DNA from: Streptomyces antnestii
Lineage (GTDB): Bacteria > Actinomycetota > Actinomycetes > Streptomycetales > Streptomycetaceae
NCBI RefSeq assembly: GCF_004005495.1
Contig: NZ_RZYA01000002.1
Location: 62,001 to 126,000 of the forward strand
Direction: 5' to 3'
DNA length: 64,000 nt
This document shows positions 15,651-25,903 of this stretch, piece by piece. The notes under the pieces were generated by a model. That model ran no database searches. It was not told the origin of the DNA and saw only the letters and a list, made by a program, of their open reading frames with translations. A program made the position numbers and the translations under genes. The first letter of the stretch is position 1. Every line of letters begins with the position of its first letter.

Positions 15651-15694
15651 TGACGCCGCCTCGTGTCGGCGGCTCAGTGAGGTGGGAGGCTGAC

Positions 15695-16660
15695 ATGGTG
15701 CGGTCGGTTCCACCCTTGGAGGACCGGTTGACACCCGGTGACCTCGTCGCGGAGCTGGCGGAACGCGCCCCGGACATCGGTGGCAACGTCGGTCTCTGGC
15801 CTGGGCTCACGATCTACCGGTTCCACGAGCCGGCCGCCCCCACGTGGGAGGAAGTGCAGTCGCTGTCATTGTGCGTGGTCGCCCAGGGCCGCAAGTGCGT
15901 GACGGTGGACGGCGAGCCGTACTTCTACGATCCCTTCAAGTATCTCGTCCTCAACAATCATCTCCACTTCCAGGCGGAGATTCTGGAGGCCAGTCCGGCA
16001 AAGTCGTTTCTCTCCTTCGTGCTGCAAATCGATCCGGTGATCGTGCGCAAGGTGTCGGTGGAGATGCTCGAGCAGCGGCGCAGCGAGATGCTCGCCGAGG
16101 CGACACCGAAGCCGTCGACGGCGTTCGTGTCGGCTTTGGACGCCGGACTGATGAGCTCGGTGATCCGCTTCCTGAGGGCCCTGACGACCGGCCCCGATCG
16201 CCGCATTCTTGCGCCGGCCTACCTGCAGGAGATGGTCTACCGCGTGCTGCAGGCCGAGCAGTATGAGCGGCTCCTGGAGATTGCCGCCAGCCAGCAGAAC
16301 CACGATCCGGTCGCCCGGGTGATCGCCTATCTCCACGAGAACCTGGCCGAGCCGGTCACGGTGGCGGATCTGGCCGAGCAGGTCGCGATGAGCCCTTCGG
16401 GGTTCACCGCCCTTTTCCGGCAGAGCACGGGCAAGTCCCCTTACCAGTTCCTGAAGGAGATGCGCCTGACCCGGGCCCGGGATCTTCTCGTGCGCGGCAG
16501 CGGCACGGTCGCCTCCGTATCCCGGGCCGTGGGCTACCCGCACGCTTCGCACTTCAACAACGAGTTCCGTCGCCGCTTCGGGCTTTCCCCTCGCGCCTAC
16601 TGCGACTTGAGTGTCCTGCGGAGCGAGCTCGGGCACCGACCGGAAACCGCGCCGCAGTAA
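15695..16660 (+). CDS. AraC family transcriptional regulator, paralogue of the one at 5694
   Basis: A 321-residue AraC regulator with an N-terminal cupin domain (EVQSLSLCVVAQGRKCVT; FQAEILEASPAKSFLSFVLQ) and a C-terminal double HTH (ADLAEQVAMSPSGFTALFRQ, TGKSPYQFLKEMRL, VSRAVGYPHASHF). It aligns along its full length with the regulator at 5694, and the two HTH regions are almost identical in the core, so the pair could recognise related sites. ATG at 15695 follows GGGAGG. No 21-bp repeats were seen upstream of this copy; it may be expressed from its own promoter after the hairpin at 15603. Confidence 0.9.
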   Translation: MVRSVPPLEDRLTPGDLVAELAERAPDIGGNVGLWPGLTIYRFHEPAAPTWEEVQSLSLCVVAQGRKCVTVDGEPYFYDPFKYLVLNNHLHFQAEILEASPAKSFLSFVLQIDPVIVRKVSVEMLEQRRSEMLAEATPKPSTAFVSALDAGLMSSVIRFLRALTTGPDRRILAPAYLQEMVYRVLQAEQYERLLEIAASQQNHDPVARVIAYLHENLAEPVTVADLAEQVAMSPSGFTALFRQSTGKSPYQFLKEMRLTRARDLLVRGSGTVASVSRAVGYPHASHFNNEFRRRFGLSPRAYCDLSVLRSELGHRPETAPQ

Positions 16661-16940
16661 GGCGGCCCGGCGTCACGGGTTCCTGGACACCCACTCGTCG
16701 ACTCCGTGCGTCGCGGCACCGCTGAATGCGCCGGCGGAGCGGGGTGCGCGCCTGCGCTGACATCTCCATCGCGTGGATGCGGCCGGTTCTGCGCCACCAC
16801 GGTTCCTGCCGCAGCCCAGCGACGTCGGCCGCCGTTCGGAGGTGCTGCGGTGGCGCCCGGCGCGGGCGGCCCACAGGCTGGAGCCCGGATGAGGACGACT
16901 CGCCGCGTACCGTCGGCGGCAGGGATTCCAGGAGGCTCGT

Positions 16941-17678
16941 GTGACCGCTTCGCCACCCGCCGCCGACGTGCCACCGGCCCGGTACGACGACCTGCGCGCC
17001 CTGGTGATCAACTGCACCCTCAAGCGTTCGCCGGAGACGAGCAACACCCAGGGGCTGATCGACCGCAGCACCGCCATCCTGGACGCGCAAGGCGTGCACG
17101 TCGATGTCGTCCGGGCCGTGGACCACGACATCGCCACCGGGGTCTGGCCCGACATGCGGGAGCACGGCTGGGAGACGGACGCCTGGCCCGGCCTGTACCG
17201 GCAGGTCATGGCGGCCGACATCCTCGTGCTGGCCGGCCCCATCTGGCTCGGCGACAACAGCTCGGTGACGAAGCAGGTGATCGAGCGCCTGTACGCCTGT
17301 TCCAGCCTGCTCAACGAGGCCGGCCAGTACGCCTATTACGGCCGCGTCGGCGGCTGCCTGATCACCGGCAACGAGGACGGCGTCAAGCACTGCGCCATGA
17401 ACGTCCTCTACAGCCTCCAGCACCTCGGGTACACCATCCCGCCCCAGGCGGACGCCGGCTGGATCGGCGAGGCAGGTCCCGGCCCCTCCTACCTCGATCC
17501 CGGCTCCGGCGGCCCGGAGAACGACTTCACCAACCGCAATACCGCCTTCATGACATGGAACCTGCTCCACCTGGCCCGCGCGCTGAAGGACCTCGGCGGC
17601 ATCCCCGCCTACGGCAACCAGCGCACGGCCTGGGACGCAGGCTGCCGCCGCGACTACGAGAACCCTGAACACCGCTGA
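16941..17678 (+). CDS. Flavodoxin-like / NADPH-dependent FMN reductase family protein
   Basis: A 245-residue flavodoxin-fold protein: ALVINCTLKRSPETSNTQGLI supplies the FMN phosphate loop, ADILVLAGPIWLGDNSSVTKQVIERLYA is the second FMN-contacting segment, and GRVGGCLITGNEDGVKHC is the third. It probably reduces flavins or quinones with NAD(P)H. The GTG start follows AGGAGG. It stands alone between the second AraC gene and a terminator, so a link to the monooxygenase island is possible but not shown. Confidence 0.88.
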   Translation: MTASPPAADVPPARYDDLRALVINCTLKRSPETSNTQGLIDRSTAILDAQGVHVDVVRAVDHDIATGVWPDMREHGWETDAWPGLYRQVMAADILVLAGPIWLGDNSSVTKQVIERLYACSSLLNEAGQYAYYGRVGGCLITGNEDGVKHCAMNVLYSLQHLGYTIPPQADAGWIGEAGPGPSYLDPGSGGPENDFTNRNTAFMTWNLLHLARALKDLGGIPAYGNQRTAWDAGCRRDYENPEHR

Positions 17679-17756
17679 GCAGAACGGTCACCAACAACTG
17701 AGTCCGCGTTCTCTCGGCGGAACAGGCCGTTGAGGGCGCACGCAGCACGGGGCAGT

Positions 17757-17792
17757 GGGTGCCTGGAAGGGGGAAGGGTCCTCCAGGCACCC
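17757..17792. terminator. Bidirectional terminator
   Basis: 11-bp perfect arms GGGTGCCTGGA / TCCAGGCACCC around a 14-base loop, between the convergent flavodoxin-like and aldehyde dehydrogenase genes. Confidence 0.78.
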
Positions 17793-17802
17793 GACTTGAG
17801 GC

Positions 17803-19326
<1,524 letters not shown>

Positions 19327-19379
19327 TTGGCTGGCCTCCCGTGCGGGCCGCCCACCGTCGGGCGGCTTTCGCAGGGAGG

Positions 19380-20696
19380 CTAGGAGCGCGGACGTTGCAG
19401 ATACGTTGCGTACGGCCCCGAGGCGACCGGACCGACCGGGCCGACCGGCACGGCCTGCTCCGCGTCGAGTTCGCGCAGGCGGGCCAGTACGGGCGGCGTC
19501 GGACGCACCGTGGCCAGCGTCCGCCACACGTCGAGGTCCTCCTCGCCCCACGGAGCGTGCGCCCAGTCCGCGAGCAGATCGGGGTCGCCCCGCGCGATCA
19601 GCGCGGCCCGCATCCCGTCGGTGAGCCGGCGCCGGATCCGGACGACGGCCGGGGCCTGCGAGCCCGGCAGCAGCGGCCCGCCGAACGCGGCGGCCGCCGC
19701 CGTCACCGCGCCCGTCCCGAGGCGCCGCTCGACCGTGCCGAAGTCCGAATCGACGGGCGCCGCAAGGCGGTACGGGCGCGAGCGCAGGACGTCCGGGCCG
19801 AGCACCCGGCGCAGGCGGGCGAGTTCGGCCCGCAGCGTCACGGGCGTCACCGACTCGTCCTCGTACAGCGCGCACAGCAGTTCGTCGCCGGTCAGGCCCT
19901 CGGGGTGGCGGGCCAGCAGGACGAGGATCTCGCTGTGCCGGCGGCTGAGGCGGATCTTGCGGCCGGTGTCCGTGACGAGAAGTGCCTCGTCGCGGCCGAG
20001 CGCGGTGAGCCGGAGGCTCGCCGTGTCGGAAGGGGCCGGCGCGAGGAGTGCGAGCTGCGACTCCGCCGCTCGGGCCACCGCCTGCACGAACGCCAGGCTG
20101 TGCGGATGCGCGAGCCCGTCCCCGCCCGTGATGTCGACAGCGCCCAGGAGCCGGCCCGAACGCGGGTCGTGCACGGGGGCCGCCGCGCACGTCCAGGGCT
20201 GGACCCGGCGGATGAAGTGCTCGGCGGCGAACACCTGGACGGGCCGGTCGAGCGCCACCGCCGTGCCGGGCGCGTTCGTCCCCATCGTCGTCTCCGACCA
20301 ACGGGCGCCCGGCACGAAGTTCATCCGGTCCGCCCGCTGCCGTGTCGTCGGGTCGCCCTCCACCCACAGCAGCCTGCCGTGCGCGTCGCACACCGCGAGA
20401 AGATGCTGCCCGTCCCGCGCGAACGTGCCCATGAGTTCCCGGAACAGCGGCATGACCCGGGCCAGCGGATGCTCCGCGCGATACGCCCCGAGGTCGCCGT
20501 CGCTCAGCTCGACCGACGCCGACGCGTCCGGGCTGACATGTGCTCCCGCGGAGCGCCGCCAGGAGTCGGCCACCACGGAACGCACCGGCCGCGCCACGGT
20601 CCCCGCGGCGGTGAACGTCTCGTGGGCGCGGCGCAGGACCCGTACCCGCTCGGACGGATCGGTGCCCGGCTCCAGGGCCACCCATGGATCGGTCAA
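19380..20696 (-). CDS. GAF-domain transcriptional regulator (AcoR-like N-terminus)
   Basis: A 438-residue regulator. The N-terminal part (about 40-230) has the AcoR-type sensor layout ([45 protein letters not shown]) with a GAF domain. The C-terminal part holds a winged-helix-like segment ([28 protein letters not shown]...[10 protein letters not shown]) instead of an NtrC AAA+ domain, so it should work with ordinary sigma factors. A TTG start at 20696 is chosen because GGGGAGG lies five bases upstream; ATG codons at 20744 and 20804 lack a ribosome site. It sits directly before the aldehyde dehydrogenase gene, its likely target. Confidence 0.85.
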   Translation of the reverse strand: MTDPWVALEPGTDPSERVRVLRRAHETFTAAGTVARPVRSVVADSWRRSAGAHVSPDASASVELSDGDLGAYRAEHPLARVMPLFRELMGTFARDGQHLLAVCDAHGRLLWVEGDPTTRQRADRMNFVPGARWSETTMGTNAPGTAVALDRPVQVFAAEHFIRRVQPWTCAAAPVHDPRSGRLLGAVDITGGDGLAHPHSLAFVQAVARAAESQLALLAPAPSDTASLRLTALGRDEALLVTDTGRKIRLSRRHSEILVLLARHPEGLTGDELLCALYEDESVTPVTLRAELARLRRVLGPDVLRSRPYRLAAPVDSDFGTVERRLGTGAVTAAAAAFGGPLLPGSQAPAVVRIRRRLTDGMRAALIARGDPDLLADWAHAPWGEEDLDVWRTLATVRPTPPVLARLRELDAEQAVPVGPVGPVASGPYATYLQRPRS

Positions 20697-20860
20697 GTCG
20701 GCCTCCCCGGCGGGCGATGCGGCGTTACATCGCTGTGGGGACATCGTCGCGCCGGGGACGCGGAGGGACAAGCGTCCCGGCACCGATCCGCACGGATGGG
20801 TCACAGTGCGTGCGCGCCGGGCAGGCCGGATCGTCGTGCTTCCGGCCGCTCCTCAGCTCC

Positions 20861-21457
20861 TCAGGCGAAGTTGACCATTCTGATGTAGCGCGTCCAGTCC
20901 CAGTACGGGCCCGGGTCGGTGTGGTCGGTGCCGGGGACCTGGTAGTGCCCGATGATGTGCTGGCGGTCCTTGGGGATGCCGTACTTGGTGCAGATCGCGG
21001 CCGTCAGGTTGGCGGAGGACTGGTAGAGGGCGTCGGTGAAGTACTGCGGCTGGTCGACCCAGCCCTCGTGCTCGATGCCGATGCTGCGGGTGTTGTAGTC
21101 CCAGTTCCCCGCGTGCCAGGCGATGTTGCGCTCGCGGACGCACTGGGCGACGTGGCCGTCGGAGGAGCGAACCACATAGTGCGCGGAGACCTTCTTGGCC
21201 GGGTTCTGGAAGATGGCCAGGGTGTTGGCGTACGTCTCCTGGGTGACGTGGATGATCACGTAGTTCAGGGGATAGCTCGTGGGGCGGTTGGACACCGTGT
21301 AGTTGGAGGTGCTGGCCGGGACGGACTCCGCCCCGGGATAGTCGACCGCCAGCACCCCGGCGGAGGCATGGGCGGCCGGCAGGAGCGCGCCGGGCACGGC
21401 GGCGAGCGCGCCCGCCTGGAGTAACCGGCGCCGGCTCGGAAGTGACCTTCGGTCCAT
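20861..21457 (-). CDS. Secreted N-acetylmuramoyl-L-alanine amidase (Tat signal)
   Basis: A 198-residue amidase_2 domain enzyme cleaving the peptide from muramic acid in peptidoglycan. The N-terminus has a twin-arginine signal (RRSLPSRRRLLQAGALAAV) with an AHASAG cleavage area. Zinc and catalytic residues are visible in YVIIHVTQE, HAGNWDYNTRSIGIEHEG and GHYQVPGTDHTDPGPYWDW. ATG at 21457 has AGAGAGG ten bases upstream. It is monocistronic, probably a wall-remodelling enzyme exported folded. Confidence 0.92.
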   Translation of the reverse strand: MDRRSLPSRRRLLQAGALAAVPGALLPAAHASAGVLAVDYPGAESVPASTSNYTVSNRPTSYPLNYVIIHVTQETYANTLAIFQNPAKKVSAHYVVRSSDGHVAQCVRERNIAWHAGNWDYNTRSIGIEHEGWVDQPQYFTDALYQSSANLTAAICTKYGIPKDRQHIIGHYQVPGTDHTDPGPYWDWTRYIRMVNFA

Positions 21458-21765
21458 GGGGGGTCTACCTCTCTTGTGGGGGTGGGAGTTGAGGGGCGGG
21501 GACCGTCGGGGTACGGGCGGCTCCGCCACGCGCGGTCAGGATCCTGGGGCGCCCATCGCTGTACGGCTCTGCTCTGTCAGTTAAGGGCCTCGGCGGTTGA
21601 GGCGGAAGAGGGCGCGGCGCGCCTGTGGATAACTCGCCCATTGTGAACAACCGCACGTCAGAGGTCCGAACCTCTGGCACTTCGCCCCTCCGGGGGTGCC
21701 CGGGCCGACGGTGCGCGCCACCGCGCCGGTGCCCGCCACTGCGCCGGTGCGCCCCCGCCCAGGCC
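21458..21765. other. Intergenic region without a supported gene
   Basis: 308 bases between the amidase promoter and the ROK gene end. It holds a short hairpin (CAGAGGT-CCGA-ACCTCTG near 21659) and a single DnaA-box-like TGTGGATAA at 21624, but no gene or recognisable RNA. Confidence 0.5.
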
Positions 21766-22989
21766 CTACGCGCCGGCCGTAGCCGTAGCCGTAGCCGTAG
21801 CCGTAGCCGTAGCCATCGCCGGGTCGTCGAGGACCGCCCGCACCACCGAGTGCGCCGCGCCCAGCAGCGGACCGTCCGGTCCGATGCGCGACACCAGCAC
21901 TCCGTCGGCCGGGGTCGCCGTGCGACGGGTCAACTCCCGTTCCAGAGACGGCAGAAGCCATGGTGCGAGCCGCGACAGCGCCCCGCCGAGCACGACGGCC
22001 CGCGGGTCGAGAAGGTTCACCGCCCCGGTCAGCGCGATCCCCAGGGCGGACCCGGCGCCACGGAGAGCCCTCCGCACCCCGGTGTCACCGGCACCCGCGC
22101 GTTCGGCGAGCAGTCCCACCCGGTCCTCGCCCGGAGCCACGCCCGCCGCGCGCAGCACCGCCTCCTCGCCCGCGTACTGCTCCAGGCACCCGCGCCCTCC
22201 GCACGGGCAGGCGGGGCCCTCGGGACGTACCGGAACGTGGCCGAGCTCGCCGGCGAACCCGCGCGTTCCGCGCAGCAGCCTGCCGTCGACGACGAGCGCC
22301 GCGCCGATGCCGATCTCGGCCGAGACGTGCAGGAAGTCCGCCGGGGTGCCGTCGCCCAGCCAGAGTTCGGCGAGGGCGCCGAAGTTCGCCTCGTTGTCGA
22401 CGCTCAGCGGCAGACGGGTCTCGAGGAGGGCCGAGACGTCGGTGTCGTGCCAGTCGAGGTTGGGGGCGCGGACCACCGTGCGCGTGCCGCGTGCCACCAG
22501 GCCGGGCACGGCGACGGCGAGGCCCGCGGGGCGCAGCCCTTCGCGCTCGGCGCGGGCGGTCACCTCCCGTACCAGGATGGAGAGTTCACCGAGTACGGGG
22601 CCTGGCGCGCGGCCGCGGTTGGCGACGCGGCGCACGGCACGCGCGCGTATCTCGCCGCTCAGATCGACCACGCACGCCGCGAGATGGTCGACACCCACCT
22701 CGGCCCCGACCCCCGCGGGACCGCGCCGGCTCACGACGAGCGCCGAACCGGGGCGCCCCACCCTGCCGGGCCGCTGAGGGCCCAGCTCCTCGATCAGACC
22801 CGCCCGGATCAGCTCGTCGACGAGGGTGGACACCGCGGCCCTGGTGAGCCCGATGCGCTGGGCGACCGCGGCCCGCGACAGAGGGCCCTCGGTTGCTACG
22901 GAGTGCATGACCCGGGAGAGGTTGCGCCGGCGCATGCCCTGCTGGGTGTCGGGCGTGCCGGGCCGGGTCTCGTGCAGTGGTGCGGTCAT
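21766..22989 (-). CDS. ROK family transcriptional repressor, probable xylose regulator (XylR-like)
   Basis: A 407-residue ROK protein with an N-terminal winged HTH (PLSRAAVAQRIGLTRAAVS, TLVDELIRAGLIEE). A sugar-kinase-like domain follows with the ROK zinc motif CPCGGRGCLEQYAG and the GFAGELGHVPV effector-site segment. It lies just downstream of xylB in the same direction, so it most likely represses xylA/xylB and is released by xylose. ATG at 22989 has GGAGG very close; an ATG at 23007 is the alternative. The extreme C-terminus ends in an Ala-Thr run encoded by a hexanucleotide repeat. Confidence 0.85.
   Translation of the reverse strand: MTAPLHETRPGTPDTQQGMRRRNLSRVMHSVATEGPLSRAAVAQRIGLTRAAVSTLVDELIRAGLIEELGPQRPGRVGRPGSALVVSRRGPAGVGAEVGVDHLAACVVDLSGEIRARAVRRVANRGRAPGPVLGELSILVREVTARAEREGLRPAGLAVAVPGLVARGTRTVVRAPNLDWHDTDVSALLETRLPLSVDNEANFGALAELWLGDGTPADFLHVSAEIGIGAALVVDGRLLRGTRGFAGELGHVPVRPEGPACPCGGRGCLEQYAGEEAVLRAAGVAPGEDRVGLLAERAGAGDTGVRRALRGAGSALGIALTGAVNLLDPRAVVLGGALSRLAPWLLPSLERELTRRTATPADGVLVSRIGPDGPLLGAAHSVVRAVLDDPAMATATATATATATAGA
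21779..21814. repeat. Hexanucleotide microsatellite (GTAGCC)6
   Basis: Six perfect copies of GTAGCC within the last codons of the ROK gene, encoding an (Ala-Thr) run on the minus strand. Length changes would keep the frame and only alter the tail length. Confidence 0.9.
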
Positions 22990-23082
22990 GCCTCCGAACG
23001 CTCCCATGGGGTCGGGCCGGCGTGCGGGGCCGTCGGCTTTCCTGGATCCTCGGTCGGCGACGCTGCGGTGGTCGGCGGGCCG

Positions 23083-24525
23083 TCAGCGCGGGCCCCTGTC
23101 CAGGAGCGGGGCCGCGTCGGAGAGTACCCCGGAGATCCGCGCCAGCGTCGCGGCGTCCCGCTCCACGGGCTCCAGGACCGGCCCCCGCGCCGTTCCCCAA
23201 CGTCGCGCGACCGCCGCCGGATCCTCCCCGGTCAGCAGGCCCGCGGCCTGTGCCGCGGCGCCGAGCGCGACCAGTTCGCGGGCCTCGGGCACCTGCACCG
23301 CGCGGCCCGAGAGCCGCCGCACGGTCCGCTGCCAGGCACCTCCGCGCGCACCGCCCCCGATGAGCAGCAGCGGCACCGACAGGTCGGCGTCGGTGTCGAG
23401 GACGAGGTCGAGCGCGCCCAGGAGGGCGTGGACCGCGCCGTCGTAGGCGGCCTGCAGGAGCTGGCCTCCCGTGGTGTCGTGCCGCAGCCCGTGCAACAGC
23501 CCCGAGGCGTGCGGCAGGTCGGGGGTGCGCTCACCGTCCAGGTACGGCAGCAGCGTGATGCCGCCGCCGGGTTCCACGGCCTCGCGGTCGAGGCCGAGCA
23601 GCGCGGCAAGGCGGTCGACGGCCTGGGTGCAGTTCAGGGTGCAGGCGAGCGGGAGCCAGTCGCCGCGCGCGTCGGCGAACCCCGCGACGGTGCCGGTCGG
23701 GTCCGCGGGGCGGCGCCGCGACACCGTGTACACCGTGCCGGAGGTGCCGAGGCTGAGGACCGGGGTGCCGGGGCGCAGTCCGAGCCCGAGGGCGGCCGCC
23801 GCGTTGTCACCGGTGCCGGCGGCCACCAACGTGCCCTTGGAGAACGGCAGTTCAGCCCCCGACCCGTGCACCGTGCCGGCCACCTCGCCGGGGCGCACGA
23901 CCCGGGGCAGCAGTGCCGGATCGAGCCCCACGCGCGCGAGGATGTCCGCGTCGTACGACTCCGTGGCCGACGCCCACCATCCCGTGCCGGAGACGTCGCC
24001 GCGGTCCGTCGTGCCGTCGCCGGTCAGCCGCTGGGTGAGGTAGTCGTGCGGCAGCCGTACGGCCGCGGTGGCGCGGGCGGCGTCCGGCTCGTGCTCGGTC
24101 AGCCAGGCCCACTTGGCGACGGTGAACGAGGCTCCGGGCACGCTGCCCACGCGCTCGGCCCACACCTTCGGGCCGCCCAGCTCGTCGACGAGACGCCGTG
24201 CCTGGGGCGCCGACCGCACATCGTTCCAGAGCAGCGCGGGGCGCACCGGGCGCCCGTGCGCGTCCAGGGTGACCAGGCCGTGCTGCTGACCGCCGACCGA
24301 CACGGCCGAGGCGCGGCGTGCCGCGTCGCCGCACTGGCGCAGCGCCTCGCACAGGGCCGTCCACCACTGCTCGGGGTCGCTCTCACGGCCCGGTCCCGCG
24401 CTGACCGTGTGGGGCGCATGCCCGCTCGCCATGACCGCGCCCGTCGCGGCGTCGACGACCAGGACCTTGGTGGACTGTGTGGAGCTGTCCACCCCGACGA
24501 CGAGTGGTCCATCGGCTGATGACAT
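23083..24525 (-). CDS. xylB: Xylulokinase
   Basis: A 480-residue FGGY-family kinase that phosphorylates D-xylulose with ATP. The N-terminal GVDSSTQSTKVLVVD phosphate loop, the SVGGQQHGLVTLD and WNDVRS substrate segments, the catalytic Asp in AAGTGDNAAAALG and the LSLGTSGTVY adenosine motif are all present. It is transcribed divergently from xylA, with a palindromic element in the 121-bp gap, and is followed by the ROK repressor gene. Length and motifs are normal. Confidence 0.95.
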   Translation of the reverse strand: MSSADGPLVVGVDSSTQSTKVLVVDAATGAVMASGHAPHTVSAGPGRESDPEQWWTALCEALRQCGDAARRASAVSVGGQQHGLVTLDAHGRPVRPALLWNDVRSAPQARRLVDELGGPKVWAERVGSVPGASFTVAKWAWLTEHEPDAARATAAVRLPHDYLTQRLTGDGTTDRGDVSGTGWWASATESYDADILARVGLDPALLPRVVRPGEVAGTVHGSGAELPFSKGTLVAAGTGDNAAAALGLGLRPGTPVLSLGTSGTVYTVSRRRPADPTGTVAGFADARGDWLPLACTLNCTQAVDRLAALLGLDREAVEPGGGITLLPYLDGERTPDLPHASGLLHGLRHDTTGGQLLQAAYDGAVHALLGALDLVLDTDADLSVPLLLIGGGARGGAWQRTVRRLSGRAVQVPEARELVALGAAAQAAGLLTGEDPAAVARRWGTARGPVLEPVERDAATLARISGVLSDAAPLLDRGPR

Positions 24526-24574
24526 CGGTTCTCCCGTTCCCGAAACCCGGCCTCTTCCCAGCGGCGTGCCCGCA

Positions 24575-24586
24575 TACTAATTTGTA
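24575..24586. promoter_or_regulatory. Candidate XylR (ROK) operator
   Basis: TACTAATTTGTA, an imperfect AT-rich palindrome (five of six pairs match), in the divergent xylB-xylA promoter. An AT-rich island in such GC-rich DNA and its position suggest the ROK repressor's site. Confidence 0.5.
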
Positions 24587-24646
24587 AACGGCCATGACGA
24601 AATAGCTGTGACCGGCCACCGAGGTGACCGGTGAGGGAGCCGCGAC

Positions 24647-25813
24647 ATGACGTACCGACCCACCCCCGACGACAAGTTCAGCTTCGGCCTGTGGACCGTC
24701 GGCTGGCAGGGGCGCGACCCGTTCGGCGACGCCACCCGGGCCGCGCTCGACCCGGCCGAGTCCGTGCGGCGCCTCGCCGACCTCGGCGCCTACGGAGTGA
24801 CGTTCCACGACGACGACCTGATCCCGTTCGGGGCCTCCGACACCGAGCGCGAGTCCCACGTCAAGCGCTTCCGGCAGGCCCTCGACGCCACCGGCCTCAT
24901 CGTCCCGATGGCCACGACGAACCTCTTCACGCACCCCGTCTTCAAGGACGGCGCGTTCACCGCGAACGACCGTGACGTGCGCCGGTACGCCCTGCGCAAG
25001 ACCCTCCGCAACATCGACCTCGCCGTCGAGCTGGGCGCGAGGACGTATGTCGCCTGGGGCGGCCGCGAGGGCGCAGAGTCGGGCGCCGCCAAGGACGTGC
25101 GGGCCGCCCTCGACCGCATGAAGGAGGCGTTCGACCTGCTCGGCGAGTACGTGGTCGGGCAGGGCTACGACCTGCGGTTCGCCATCGAGCCGAAGCCGAA
25201 CGAGCCCCGCGGCGACATCCTCCTGCCCACCGTCGGTCACGCCCTCGCGTTCATCGAGCGCCTGGAGCGGCCCGAGATGTACGGCGTGAACCCCGAGGTG
25301 GGGCACGAGCAGATGGCGGGACTGAACTTCCCGCACGGCATCGCCCAGGCCCTGTGGTCGGGCAAGCTCTTCCACATCGACCTCAATGGCCAGACCGGCA
25401 TCAAGTACGACCAGGACCTGCGCTTCGGCGCGGGCGACCTGCGTTCGGCGTTCTGGCTGGTCGACCTCCTGGAGAGCGCCGGCTACGAAGGGCCGCGCCA
25501 CTTCGACTTCAAGCCGCCGCGCACGGAGGACTACGCGGGAGTGTGGGCGTCGGCCGAGGGGTGCATGCGCAACTACCTGATCCTGCGCGAGCGGGCCGCC
25601 GAGTTCAGGGCCGATCCGGAGGTCCAGGAGGCGCTGCGGGCGTCCAGGCTCGACGAGTTGGCCCAGCCGACGGCCGCCGACGGCCTGTCCGCCCTGCTGG
25701 CCGACGAGGGCGCCTTCGAGGACTTCGACGTGGAAGCCGCCGCGGCCCGCGGCATGGCCTTCGAACGCCTCGACCAGCTCGCGATGGACCATCTCCTGGC
25801 CGCGCGCGGCTGA
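24647..25813 (+). CDS. xylA: Xylose isomerase
   Basis: A 388-residue class I xylose isomerase, close in length to Streptomyces enzymes, converting D-xylose to D-xylulose. The catalytic His is in [16 protein letters not shown]. Metal ligands lie in [45 protein letters not shown] and [12 protein letters not shown] at 24647 lies after GTGAGGGAG. It is divergent from xylB and ends at a strong terminator. Confidence 0.96.
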   Translation: MTYRPTPDDKFSFGLWTVGWQGRDPFGDATRAALDPAESVRRLADLGAYGVTFHDDDLIPFGASDTERESHVKRFRQALDATGLIVPMATTNLFTHPVFKDGAFTANDRDVRRYALRKTLRNIDLAVELGARTYVAWGGREGAESGAAKDVRAALDRMKEAFDLLGEYVVGQGYDLRFAIEPKPNEPRGDILLPTVGHALAFIERLERPEMYGVNPEVGHEQMAGLNFPHGIAQALWSGKLFHIDLNGQTGIKYDQDLRFGAGDLRSAFWLVDLLESAGYEGPRHFDFKPPRTEDYAGVWASAEGCMRNYLILRERAAEFRADPEVQEALRASRLDELAQPTAADGLSALLADEGAFEDFDVEAAAARGMAFERLDQLAMDHLLAARG

Positions 25814-25846
25814 ACAGAACGCGCCGCCCACGCGCGCGTGGCGCAC

Positions 25847-25884
25847 GGTTCGGCCCCCGCCAACTTCTGTGCGGGGGCCGAACC
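25847..25884. terminator. Bidirectional terminator
   Basis: Perfect 14-bp arms GGTTCGGCCCCCGC / GCGGGGGCCGAACC with a 10-base loop, between the convergent xylA and succinate-semialdehyde dehydrogenase genes. Confidence 0.88.
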
Positions 25885-25903
25885 ATGACGGGCACGTCAC
25901 GTC

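Noticed and set aside
21624..21632. TGTGGATAA, a perfect DnaA-box sequence
   Set aside because: Only one copy, with no cluster of boxes, dnaA/dnaN genes or AT-rich unwinding region, so it is not evidence of an origin.
21654..21685. T-arm-like hairpin that could be a tRNA 3' end or attachment site
   Set aside because: The loop is too short and no acceptor or anticodon arms can be built around it; no integrase is nearby.
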